The notes below the pieces were generated by a model, which saw only the letters and a program-made list of their open reading frames with translations, was not told the origin of the DNA and did no database searches. Shown here one piece after another: positions 8,199-15,842 of a stretch of DNA of 64,000 nucleotides (positions within the stretch are counted from its first letter, which is position 1; each line of letters opens with the position of its first letter). The stretch covers positions 1-64,000 of the forward strand of contig JAZHPA010000003.1 in assembly GCA_051024685.1 (NCBI GenBank), given 5' to 3'. Both the position numbers and the translations under genes were made by a program. This DNA comes from UBA12545 sp051024685 (lineage in GTDB: Bacteria > Bacillota > DSM-521 > Neomoorellales > Neomoorellaceae).

Positions 8199-9467
8199 TT
8201 AAGCCTCTCGGCACCAGGGGGCCACCTGGAGCCGGTAGGCGCTGAAATTATAGATTTTCCTCCCCAGCTCCCGCCGCAGGAAATGGGCCGGCTTTTGTTC
8301 GGCTATTAACCACCGGTAATGTCCTATGCTCCTTATATCCCCTACTATCACGGCTCCCACCAGGAATTCCTCGCGGAAAACCAGCTTGTGGTAATAACCC
8401 TCACGGTTTACCACCACCTCCTCCTCGTCCCCGTCCAGCGGCCGGACACGGCCCACCGATGCGGCCTGAAGGTCCAAAAAGGAAGCAGCGTTTACCCTCG
8501 TCCCCGGGCGGCAGGGTACGCGCTGCCCCGCCATGTTAAGACCTGCAGCCTCACCCTGAAATACGGCATTGGGCCACATGGCGTTAACACTGCCCTGCTG
8601 CCGGACGGGATCGTAAGCTTCGGCCACATCCCCAGCTGCATAAATCCCCTCCCGGCTGGTCTCTTGATAGGGGTTCACTACTATCCCCCGGTTCACGTGC
8701 AGACCAGCTCCTTGAGCCAGCTCAAGGTTAGGACGTACACCTTTAGCTACTATGGCCAGCCTTGCAGCTATCTCTTGCCCGTCATCTAAGTAAACAGTCT
8801 CTAATTCTCCTTCACCCTCATAAGCCCTAAGATCACAACTCAATCTTACCGTTACGCCGGCGTCTGCCATACGTCTTTGGATAATGCCGGCCGCTCTTTC
8901 ATCCAGCATCTGGGAAAGAACTTGGGGCGATTTAACTATTAGAGTTGCTTTCCCTCCCCGCCCTATTAGCGCCTCAGTAACCTTAAGACTCACCAGGCCA
9001 CCGCCTACAACAACTACCGGCAACCCCGGCGTATCTTCGATCCTTTTCGCTACTTCTAAGGCGTCGGCCAAAGTTCGCATACCGGTAATCCCCCGCAAAC
9101 CGCTACCCGGCACGGAAGGCAGTTGGGGCGAAGCCCCCGTAGCTAAGAGCAGGCGATCAAAGGTAAGCACCGCCCCCTTTTCTAAATAAGCCTCGTGGTT
9201 TGCCGGATCTATCTGCACCACCTTTTGCCCCAAAACAGCCTTGATCTGAAACTCCTCGTAAAAGCCCGGCGGCCGCATTAATATGTTTTCTGGCCTCGCC
9301 TTGCCGGCCAAGACATTGGTGATAAAAATCCTGGAATAAGCCGGATAAGGCTCGTCGGAGACGATGGTGATCTCTCCCTTAGTGTCTATCTTCCGGATGG
9401 CTTCGGCCGCCGTCACCCCTGCCGCACTGTTGCCGATAATAAGGTACCGCATTCCTAACTCACTCAC
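8199..9467 (-). CDS. FAD/NAD(P)-dependent oxidoreductase, AorC-like
   Basis: A 422-residue two-dinucleotide-fold flavoprotein. The FAD-binding motif IIGNSAAGVTAAEAI begins near residue 10, the NAD(P) motif VVVGGGLVSLKVTEAL lies near residue 152, and the second FAD contact GIYAAGDVAEA near residue 275. It resembles the NirB/rubredoxin-reductase class. It overlaps the end of the upstream AOR gene by eight bases, so the two are likely made together. In Aromatoleum the AOR complex AorABC has the same three parts (ferredoxin-like, tungsten and FAD subunits), so this subunit probably links aldehyde oxidation to NAD(P). ATG at 9452 is an alternative start. Confidence 0.88.
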   Translation of the reverse strand: MSELGMRYLIIGNSAAGVTAAEAIRKIDTKGEITIVSDEPYPAYSRIFITNVLAGKARPENILMRPPGFYEEFQIKAVLGQKVVQIDPANHEAYLEKGAVLTFDRLLLATGASPQLPSVPGSGLRGITGMRTLADALEVAKRIEDTPGLPVVVVGGGLVSLKVTEALIGRGGKATLIVKSPQVLSQMLDERAAGIIQRRMADAGVTVRLSCDLRAYEGEGELETVYLDDGQEIAARLAIVAKGVRPNLELAQGAGLHVNRGIVVNPYQETSREGIYAAGDVAEAYDPVRQQGSVNAMWPNAVFQGEAAGLNMAGQRVPCRPGTRVNAASFLDLQAASVGRVRPLDGDEEEVVVNREGYYHKLVFREEFLVGAVIVGDIRSIGHYRWLIAEQKPAHFLRRELGRKIYNFSAYRLQVAPWCREA

Positions 9468-11406
9468 TTCGATCCGGCTTCATGTCTTCCCGGGAATAAA
9501 TCAACTTTTCGCGTCCGATCCGGTCTACAGCATCCTTGAGGTCCAATTCCTCCAGTTTCTTGATAGTCGGGTATCCAGTACGGGGATCCCAATTCCGCAG
9601 GTAATAATACTCCTCAAGCATAGGCTCCAGCCTACACACCAATCCTTTAGCCGCCGCAGAGGGGTTGGGCTCTTCCAGAAATCTACGGGGTAAAGTATCG
9701 TCTTTGCGGCTGATGCCGCACAAAACATTGTAGCAGCGCTGGAGGTTGTATATCCTTTCCCCTATTTTCTTTAAACCCTGTACCTCTATCTCCAACCCGG
9801 TAGCATAGCGGATGGCCCTGGCCATATCCTCCCAGTAAATCTCGGCCAGGACAAAAGTGCCTCCCGATTTGCAGTTTCCGGCGCTGTCTACCACTGCTGC
9901 AAAGTCTTCCCCATCCTTAACTAAAAACCCTTTATGTTTGATACTGCGCGGGTCTGCCATATCCGGTAAGTATTCCTTACCATACCGGCGATCCGCTTCG
10001 GCAGGATAACCGGTCTCGTCAATAGTGGGAAAACCCTTGAGGTGGTCGGCCCCGCGGTTGGAGGTAACATGGGCCAGGCCCATGGACTGCTGAGCCCTTC
10101 CGTCCTGGGCTGCTATCTCCTGGCCCTTCACATGCATGGCATAGTATTCTGCGCCGCGGCCTATCTTCTCGGCAGCCCTCTTTACTCCTTCGGCCAGGAG
10201 GTCCCCAAAGCCCTGGCGGTAAGCTATCATGTTAAGGAGCTTAAAAACCGTTTCCATATTGCCCCAGGAAAGATCCATCCCCTCTACTTCGCCGTGGCTC
10301 AGTATCCCCTTTTCCCATAACTCCATAGCAAAGGAAATAACCCGGCTGGCCGATATTACGTCCAGGCCCAATCTATCCGCCATATCGTTGGCCTTAAGGA
10401 TCGAAGCAAGGTCCCGGTTTAATATATTAGCGCCGAAGCCGTTCAGGGTCTCGTATTCTACACTCCGGCAGGCAAGCCCCCGATACTCTCCTTCTTTTAT
10501 CTTAAAAAGCTTGTCGCAGGCCACCGGACAGGCGTAGCAGGCCAGGTGCTTCACAAAATGTTTTTTATGCAGAGACTCGGCATTTATATCATCGGCCCAC
10601 TCATAGGCCCCGTACTGGAAGTTTTTCGTGGGAAAGCGCCCTATCATGTTCATTATAGACACAATACCCGGGGTGCCGTATTTAGAAACAGCCGGATACA
10701 CATCATTAGCCCGCAGCCGACGGTGAAACTCTAAAGCCAGGTCGTGAAATTTGTCCGGTTCGGCAACGGCTATACCTTTAGTCCCCCGGACGGCCACGGC
10801 TTTGAGGTTTTTAGAGCCCATAACCGCACCCATGCCGCTTCTGCCCAAAGAGCGCTGGGGAGTAACCTGGATGCAGGCGTAGCGCACCATATTCTCCCCG
10901 GCCGGACCGATACAGGCCACCTTAACATCCGGGTCCTTCAGCTCATCGCGGAGGATTTCTTCCGTTTCTATGGTGTCCTTGCCCCACAGGTGGGTGGCAT
11001 CCCGCAATTCCACCAGTTCATCTTCTATATACAGGTATACCGGCTGTGGTGCCCGGCCCCGGAAAACTAACATGTCATAGCCGGCAAATTTTAGCTCTGG
11101 GCCAAAGAAACCCCCGGCATTAGAATCTCCGTACATATTAGTCAGGGGAGATTTGGCAATCGCCTCTATCCGGCCGCTGTTAGGGATGAGGGTACCCACT
11201 AAAGGCCCCGTGGCAAAGATAAGGAGGTTCACCGGAGAAAGGGGATCTGCCTCCGGAGGCACTTCATCCCATAAGAAACGAATGCCGAAGCCGTTGCCTC
11301 CCAGATATTTTTCGGCCAGGCTTTCGGCCAAAGGGATTTTATCTATCTTCTGCCGGTTAAGGTCTACCCGCAGTATATTCCCGGTGTACCCCCGATACTT
11401 AAACAT
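9460..11406 (-). CDS. Aldehyde ferredoxin oxidoreductase (W-pterin), AorB-like
   Basis: A 648-residue AOR-family tungsten enzyme. It has the N-terminal AOR domain (KYLGGNGFGIRFLWDEVP, then YGDSNAGGFFGPELKFAGYD), the cluster motif CYACPVAC near residue 290, HVTSNRGADHLKGFP in the middle domain and a late Cys in GNCKSGG. It overlaps the ferredoxin gene upstream and the flavoprotein gene downstream by eight bases each, so the three subunits are translationally coupled. Expected reaction: aldehyde plus water to carboxylate, or acid reduction at low potential, with electrons exchanged with the polyferredoxin subunit. Substrate range cannot be read from sequence. Confidence 0.93.
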   Translation of the reverse strand: MFKYRGYTGNILRVDLNRQKIDKIPLAESLAEKYLGGNGFGIRFLWDEVPPEADPLSPVNLLIFATGPLVGTLIPNSGRIEAIAKSPLTNMYGDSNAGGFFGPELKFAGYDMLVFRGRAPQPVYLYIEDELVELRDATHLWGKDTIETEEILRDELKDPDVKVACIGPAGENMVRYACIQVTPQRSLGRSGMGAVMGSKNLKAVAVRGTKGIAVAEPDKFHDLALEFHRRLRANDVYPAVSKYGTPGIVSIMNMIGRFPTKNFQYGAYEWADDINAESLHKKHFVKHLACYACPVACDKLFKIKEGEYRGLACRSVEYETLNGFGANILNRDLASILKANDMADRLGLDVISASRVISFAMELWEKGILSHGEVEGMDLSWGNMETVFKLLNMIAYRQGFGDLLAEGVKRAAEKIGRGAEYYAMHVKGQEIAAQDGRAQQSMGLAHVTSNRGADHLKGFPTIDETGYPAEADRRYGKEYLPDMADPRSIKHKGFLVKDGEDFAAVVDSAGNCKSGGTFVLAEIYWEDMARAIRYATGLEIEVQGLKKIGERIYNLQRCYNVLCGISRKDDTLPRRFLEEPNPSAAAKGLVCRLEPMLEEYYYLRNWDPRTGYPTIKKLEELDLKDAVDRIGREKLIYSREDMKPDRSE

Positions 11407-11887
11407 GTGTTTCTACCCCCCAGTTTTGAAGCAGCTGAAGCATATTTTGTGTAACCCGACGCCTTTTGGCCAGGACGGCTTCAGGCCCCTTCACTAATTT
11501 AAGGGCTCCCGGGGCGCACACCTTGACGCATTCAGGATCCCCACCGCACAAATCGCACTTAAATGCCCGGCCCCTATGGGGATCAAAGGCTACTCCGCCC
11601 AGAGGGCAGGAGGCCACGCACATCTTACACCCCATGCACTTATTTGCATCTATCTCCCAAGCTCCTGTATGGGCATTGCGCTTTATGGCCTGGACCGGAC
11701 ATACCTCGGCACATATGGCTTTCTCACACTGCTGGCAAGTGAAGGGTATATATAGAGCCTCCCTTTCGTACTTTAAGACCGAAATACAAGATTTGGTGGG
11801 CCATATGGCTTTCTCCCGTCGAAAAGAACAAAAAGCCTCACATAGGCTGCAACCCGTACAAAGCTCCGGATTAACATCTAAGTACAC
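11399..11887 (-). CDS. 4Fe-4S polyferredoxin, AorA/HybA-like electron-transfer subunit
   Basis: A 162-residue cytoplasmic iron-sulfur protein with enough cysteines for about four 4Fe-4S clusters: CTGCSLCEAFC at residue 10, CQQCEKAICAEVCP near 54, CMGCKMCVASCP near 84 and CDLCGGDPECVKVC near 111. This spacing is that of the HybA/DmsB type. It precedes and overlaps the AOR gene, so it is most likely the electron-transfer subunit between the tungsten enzyme and the FAD/NAD subunit or ferredoxin. No signal peptide is visible. Confidence 0.9.
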   Translation of the reverse strand: MYLDVNPELCTGCSLCEAFCSFRREKAIWPTKSCISVLKYEREALYIPFTCQQCEKAICAEVCPVQAIKRNAHTGAWEIDANKCMGCKMCVASCPLGGVAFDPHRGRAFKCDLCGGDPECVKVCAPGALKLVKGPEAVLAKRRRVTQNMLQLLQNWGVETHV

Positions 11888-11923
11888 GGGCTCCTCCCCC
11901 CCTCTTCTGTGTTTTTTAACCCT

Positions 11924-12232
11924 TTATCCTCCCGCTATCGCCGAAAGCAGAGCTATTTCCGCACCCGGTCCTATAAACTGCTTCCCCATCTCTTCTATAT
12001 TCCCCTCCCCTCTGGTTAGGAGCTGCCCGTTAGCCAATATAAGCAAGCTAGGGTTCACCTTCCCTGGTTCCCGAAACAGCAGTTTACCCATTTCTTTCCC
12101 GTATCTTTGTATCAGAAGCTCCAGCAGCTCAGCCAAAGTTAGGCCCTCTTTCCCTTCCGGCAAGGGAAACCTCTCCGTGGTCTTTCCCGTTACCTCGGAA
12201 ACCAGGTTATAGTATTTTAAGGTTATTTCCAT
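11924..12232 (-). CDS. MoaD-family molybdopterin/tungstopterin synthase small subunit
   Basis: A 102-residue beta-grasp protein ending in AIAGG, with LYY-type N-terminus EITLKYYNLV and the FIGPGAEIALLSAIAGG C-terminus typical of MoaD. ATG 12232 has GGAGG six bases upstream, which rules out the longer lysine-rich reading (start 12277). First enzyme-related gene after the GntR regulator; it probably supplies sulfur for the dithiolene of the tungsten cofactor used by the AORs downstream. No MoaE is adjacent. Confidence 0.85.
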   Translation of the reverse strand: MEITLKYYNLVSEVTGKTTERFPLPEGKEGLTLAELLELLIQRYGKEMGKLLFREPGKVNPSLLILANGQLLTRGEGNIEEMGKQFIGPGAEIALLSAIAGG

Positions 12233-12282
12233 CCATTGCCTCCTTTCCTTCTTCTTCTTGCCTACTTTCCCGGTCACTTATC

Positions 12283-13017
12283 CTATCCCAGGGCTACCAC
12301 CATTGCCAAGGAGGTTATCCCGGGGTTAAAGTATACACTGGCATAGCACGCCGGTTGGTCTTCTAAAGTCAGCCACTTTTCCTGCCACCACAAGAGGGGT
12401 GTCTGCCCGTCGAGCTGAAAAATTTCCGCGGCAGGAGGGTAAATCCGGGACTTCATCTGGATGATCATCTTCACCAGTTCTCCCTCGCAGTACAGCTCAT
12501 AAAACTCCTTCAAAGTAGGCTTAGCGTCCTGGGTAGAAGGTAGTTCCTTAAACCTAGTACGGGGTATCTCGATCTCTGCCAGGATGGCCGGCTGCTCATC
12601 CTGGTAATACAATCGATCAAACTTAACTACTTGCTCTCCCTCCCCCAGTCCCAAATGTTCCCGGGCCTCGGGCGAACCGGCTGTGCACCTTAAATTCCTG
12701 TGCACCACCCGCGCTGCCCGGTCCTTAGCCCTTAAAAGCTCCAAAAAATCGGTGCTTATATCCAGACGGGCGGACAAATTAGCGATGCTGGGGTGGCAAA
12801 AGTTTCCCTTACCCTGCCTCTTAGTAATCACTCCCAGCTGAACTAACGAATATAACGCCTCCCTTACGGTGGCTCTACTAACCCCCATCCTGCGGGCCAG
12901 CTCTTCCTCCGCCGGCAGGCGGTTGCCGGGAAACCGCCCCTCTTTGATCATACTGAGGAGTATTTCGGCCGCCTGGCTGCGGAGGGTACTGCGTTCTAGC
13001 TTCAAGTTCAGGCTCAT
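12283..13017 (-). CDS. GntR/HutC-family transcriptional regulator (UTRA domain)
   Basis: A 244-residue regulator: a GntR winged helix at residues 5-75 (LPAEEELARRMGVSRATVREALYSL) and a UTRA ligand-binding domain behind it (KFDRLYYQDEQPAILAEIEIP). ATG 13017 has GGAGG eight bases upstream; the longer start at 13053 has no ribosome site. It is the first gene of the AOR operon and very likely controls it and itself. An inverted repeat TGAAGG-N8-CCTTCA lies inside its promoter spacer, a good candidate operator. The inducer is unknown. Confidence 0.88.
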   Translation of the reverse strand: MSLNLKLERSTLRSQAAEILLSMIKEGRFPGNRLPAEEELARRMGVSRATVREALYSLVQLGVITKRQGKGNFCHPSIANLSARLDISTDFLELLRAKDRAARVVHRNLRCTAGSPEAREHLGLGEGEQVVKFDRLYYQDEQPAILAEIEIPRTRFKELPSTQDAKPTLKEFYELYCEGELVKMIIQMKSRIYPPAAEIFQLDGQTPLLWWQEKWLTLEDQPACYASVYFNPGITSLAMVVALG

Positions 13018-13069
13018 AACCCGGCCTCCAATACTTGTACGTACGTCTATCAACGTCGTTTATGGATAT

Positions 13070-13098
13070 ATTCTACCTGAAGGTTAATTTTCCTTCAA
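13070..13098 (-). promoter_or_regulatory. Sigma-70 promoter with overlapping operator-like palindrome
   Basis: On the minus strand TTGAAG (-35) and TAGAAT (-10) are separated by exactly 17 bases. The inverted repeat TGAAGG-N8-CCTTCA (13078-13097) fills the spacer and part of the -35 box, so a bound repressor would block polymerase. It points at the GntR gene and AOR operon. A second short palindrome, GTACGTAC, lies in the leader at about 13038-13045. Confidence 0.75.
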
Positions 13099-13243
13099 AA
13101 CCCGCCGGAAAATTTATTAGGGGTTTACACGAAAGACTTCTTACGTGATATTTTATTGTTAAATTCACATAACTCTTAAAACACTAACCAGCATTTCTGT
13201 CCCGGTGGACTCCTCCTCTACATTTTTCTTTCAGCAATGTTAA

Positions 13244-13258
13244 TTGGCAACTTGCCAA
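13244..13258. promoter_or_regulatory. 15-bp palindrome, possible operator
   Basis: TTGGCAA-C-TTGCCAA is a perfect inverted repeat in the gap between the L,D-transpeptidase stop and the GntR promoter. A looser inverted repeat, CTTCTCG/CGAGAAG, lies beside it at 13269-13303. No known riboswitch was recognised here. Confidence 0.4.
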
Positions 13259-13348
13259 GATAGAATGACTTCTCGACAGCAAAGGTGAACCTCTCCCGCC
13301 GAGAAGCCGGGCCCTAGGCAACCATACCATCTGACAAGCAAGAAGCTT

Positions 13349-14041
13349 CTAATGTATATAGACCGGCGCTCCCTGGGGGATATGGTCGTAGATCCACTTC
13401 GCGTTTTCGGTGGCCAACCTCACACAGCCGTGGGAGGCCGGGGTTCCCAGCCGGGCCGCCTCTGCTTCAATAATGTTCTGCTGCCGGTCCATGGGTACAC
13501 TATGAAAGAGGTAAACACCCCAATCCTTAAAGGATACCCACCACCGGCCGCCTTGCTGGTACTTTTCACTGAAAAACCACTCCCCCCGGTTCTGGATAGC
13601 AAAAACCCCCGTAGGAGTAGGCTTGTCCGGGGTACCGGTGGAAGCGGGCCAGTCCTTGATTAAGTCCCCATCGTGGTAAATACGGACTCTTTGCTCTGCT
13701 ATAATTACTTCAATCCAGTAACCCCGTGATGGGGGGACAAATACCTGGGAGGTACTACTTTTACTCGCCTGTGGGTTGGTGCTTTCACTTCCCGCCGGGT
13801 AGTTACCTCCGCCTGAGCCTGCCGCCGGCTGGATGACCTCACTTTCGTTTTGGGAGGCCGTAGTCCCCGGCTCCTCTTTCACGTCGGCTACGTCTTTTTC
13901 CTGTTCTTCCCCGTGTTGTGCTCCCTGTTGCGCTACCTGCGCCCCGGCAATTTCGCGGCTTCCATTTCCCGCGACGGTAATTAAAATAATGCCCAAAAAT
14001 ATCGCCAGGATGCCCAACGAAAAAGTTATCACCTTGCGCAC
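13349..14041 (-). CDS. L,D-transpeptidase (YkuD family)
   Basis: A 230-residue cell-wall enzyme. A single N-terminal membrane helix (residues 5-24) is followed by a low-complexity linker rich in Gln, Glu and Ser, and then the YkuD catalytic domain from about residue 105. The active-site motif SHGCVRL near residue 204 contains the nucleophilic Cys, and STGTPDKPTPTGVF is also typical. Such enzymes form 3-3 cross-links in peptidoglycan or modify the spore cortex. GTG start with GGGGA upstream. Probably monocistronic or read through from the lipoprotein gene, although a terminator stands between them. Confidence 0.9.
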   Translation of the reverse strand: MRKVITFSLGILAIFLGIILITVAGNGSREIAGAQVAQQGAQHGEEQEKDVADVKEEPGTTASQNESEVIQPAAGSGGGNYPAGSESTNPQASKSSTSQVFVPPSRGYWIEVIIAEQRVRIYHDGDLIKDWPASTGTPDKPTPTGVFAIQNRGEWFFSEKYQQGGRWWVSFKDWGVYLFHSVPMDRQQNIIEAEAARLGTPASHGCVRLATENAKWIYDHIPQGAPVYIH

Positions 14042-14140
14042 TATCGTTTCCCCCGAACTTCCGGCTCGGCATTTATTGTCTTTCTATGCAGTTATTCGCC
14101 GGATTTCGGGATTTCCCTGCAAAGCCGCCATAGGACCATA

Positions 14141-14177
14141 AAAAAACCCCATTCCAGGCTTGACTGCCTGAGTGGGG
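14141..14177 (-). terminator. Intrinsic terminator after the lipoprotein gene
   Basis: Minus-strand stem: CCCCA/TGGGG plus CAGGC/GCCTG, followed by a run of six or more T (A-run 14139-14146). It closes the lipoprotein transcript before the L,D-transpeptidase gene. Confidence 0.85.
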
Positions 14178-14197
14178 CCCAATCCGTTTACCCTTCC

Positions 14198-14893
14198 CTA
14201 ATCCATATAAAAGGAGTGGGTAAGCTTTATAAGTTCCACCTTGTCTTCGTCTTTCAGTGGTTCATTTACATAAGTACCGTCATCCTTGTTAAAATCAAAG
14301 ATTAAGTAGGCGCCGTCTTCAACCTCAAACCATCCCTGCAGAGTACCTGACCCATGCCTGCTCTGCGGCTCCTTGTACAGGGTCCGGTATTTTGCCAGGA
14401 CATCCTTGGCGCTGTCCCCCACTTTGGCCCCCAGGTTGGTTGCAAAGGAGGGGCTGTAGGCCACTATATCCAGAACTTTCCGGGTATCTTTCCCTATTAC
14501 GATTTCTATTCCCGCATCATACTTCCATATATATTGCCCCTCACCGTAATAACCTTCCTCTTCTACAACGATTTGTTGGTATCCGCTGCCCAAAATCCTC
14601 AGGACGTCCTCCGGGGTATCCCATAAATGGATACCTGCTATATTGGTCCTGGTATCGGCTTTATTTTCCTGCCCGGCAGGCGGACTGTGGACCGGCGTAT
14701 CGGGACTCGAACCTGGATTCTCATTTGCATGGCCCCCGGGCTCCAGGTTCTCACTAAGGGAACCTTCCTGCGCCGTTTCCGTGTTCGCTGGAAGGGTGCT
14801 GCCCTTTACCTTCTCCCCCTCCCCGCGACCGCAGCCGGTAAACATTAGAGACACCACGACCATAAGCATCAGCAAAAGAATTCTCGGCCTCAC
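14198..14893 (-). CDS. Lipoprotein of unknown function, YjgB-like domain
   Basis: A 231-residue predicted lipoprotein. The signal peptide ends in LMFTGC (lipidated Cys near residue 20), followed by a Pro/Gly/Asn-rich linker and a C-terminal domain of two similar halves: GIHLWDTPEDVLRILG and LGAKVGDSAKDVLAKY. Such duplicated blocks are seen in Bacillus YjgB-like proteins, whose role is not known. GTG 14893 is chosen because AAGGAG lies nine bases upstream; the longer start at 14971 would put a charged extension before the signal peptide. Expected outside the membrane; no enzymatic motif visible. Confidence 0.75.
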   Translation of the reverse strand: MRPRILLLMLMVVVSLMFTGCGRGEGEKVKGSTLPANTETAQEGSLSENLEPGGHANENPGSSPDTPVHSPPAGQENKADTRTNIAGIHLWDTPEDVLRILGSGYQQIVVEEEGYYGEGQYIWKYDAGIEIVIGKDTRKVLDIVAYSPSFATNLGAKVGDSAKDVLAKYRTLYKEPQSRHGSGTLQGWFEVEDGAYLIFDFNKDDGTYVNEPLKDEDKVELIKLTHSFYMD

Positions 14894-15004
14894 CAGCACC
14901 AACTCCTTAAAATAATTTACATATCCCCTCGCCACCAGTTTAGCCCCCAGGCCCAGCCCACGAAAAGGCACCCCTTCCCTTGAGCAAGGTCAGGGGTACC
15001 TGGG

Positions 15005-15697
15005 TTAGTTCACACAAGTATCTGTCCCACCCGGGTCCAAAAAAGAGCCGAAACCCTTATCTTCCACCAGTGTGCCGGCCACATAGGAAGATACCCTTTC
15101 TTTAACCTCGTCGGGTGCTACAATAATCAACAGATCCCCCGCGCAAATCGGAGTCTCGGCCCCAGGGGAAAATATAATTCGGTTATCCCGCTGTATTCCC
15201 ACCACTGTTGCCCCGGTGCGTGCCCTAAACTCCGAACTGGCTAAAGTCTTGCCCACCAGGGGAGAAGTGCTGGGGATGGAGATTTCGTGAATTTTTTGCA
15301 GGCGCATACTGGCTCTAAAGGTATAATCCAGCAGCTCCTCCAGCAAGCGGTTGATCTCTGTTTCCAATTTGCTCTTTTCCCGCAAAAGGACGGATAACCT
15401 CTCCTGGATCTCCTGGAGGGCATGGTGTTCTCCAACCCGGGCCAGGTAGGCTTTGGCTGCTTCCCTGGACTTTACAACTACTCCCACGCCGGCTATAACC
15501 TGGACTACGCCCATTTCTTCCAGCAACGATACAGCCCGGCGGATGGTTTCCGGCGACACGCTGTACCTTCCGGCTAAAGAGGACCGGCCCAGTACTTTTT
15601 CCCCTTCTTTGTATTCCCCCCTGGCAATACGGGCTGCCAAATCGCTAGCAATGGCTACGTAACGCGCAGAAGATGTCCAGCCTTGCCCCTGTTCCAT
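15005..15697 (-). CDS. busR: BusR-like transcriptional repressor (GntR winged helix + RCK_C)
   Basis: A 230-residue regulator with three parts: a GntR-type winged helix (residues 10-75, YSVSPETIRRAVSLLEEMGVV), a coiled coil (about 95-135, LREKSKLETEINRLLEELL), and an RCK_C/TrkA_C domain (about 140-215, PLVGKTLASSEFRARTGATV and AGDLLIIV). This is the architecture of BusR, which in lactococci and streptococci binds c-di-AMP and represses betaine uptake. Here it stands next to an Opu osmoprotectant operon, supporting the same job. ATG 15697 has AAGGAG nine bases upstream and a TATAAT promoter ahead. c-di-AMP binding is inferred. Confidence 0.85.
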   Translation of the reverse strand: MEQGQGWTSSARYVAIASDLAARIARGEYKEGEKVLGRSSLAGRYSVSPETIRRAVSLLEEMGVVQVIAGVGVVVKSREAAKAYLARVGEHHALQEIQERLSVLLREKSKLETEINRLLEELLDYTFRASMRLQKIHEISIPSTSPLVGKTLASSEFRARTGATVVGIQRDNRIIFSPGAETPICAGDLLIIVAPDEVKERVSSYVAGTLVEDKGFGSFLDPGGTDTCVN

Positions 15698-15754
15698 AAC
15701 CTTTGTCTCCTTTTCTTGGTGCAAGTATATTTCTTCCCAACATGGCTAACCACA

Positions 15755-15782
15755 ATTATACTCTATTATTTACAAAACACAA
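15755..15782 (-). promoter_or_regulatory. Sigma-70 promoter of the busR-like gene
   Basis: Minus strand: TTGTGT (-35), 16-base AT-rich spacer, TATAAT (-10). It lies about 60 bases upstream of the chosen start codon, in the gap after the asparagine-synthetase-like gene, so this regulator has its own promoter. Confidence 0.7.
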
Positions 15783-15842
15783 CGTTTAACAGGGTAGACC
15801 GGACAAAATCTCTTCGCCCAAACCACCCGGCGGGAACTAACC

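Noticed and set aside
13269..13330. Guanidine-I or glycine riboswitch
   Set aside because: Fragments such as CCTAGGG and GGGAGAGG look suggestive, but the conserved blocks and spacing of those aptamers are missing.
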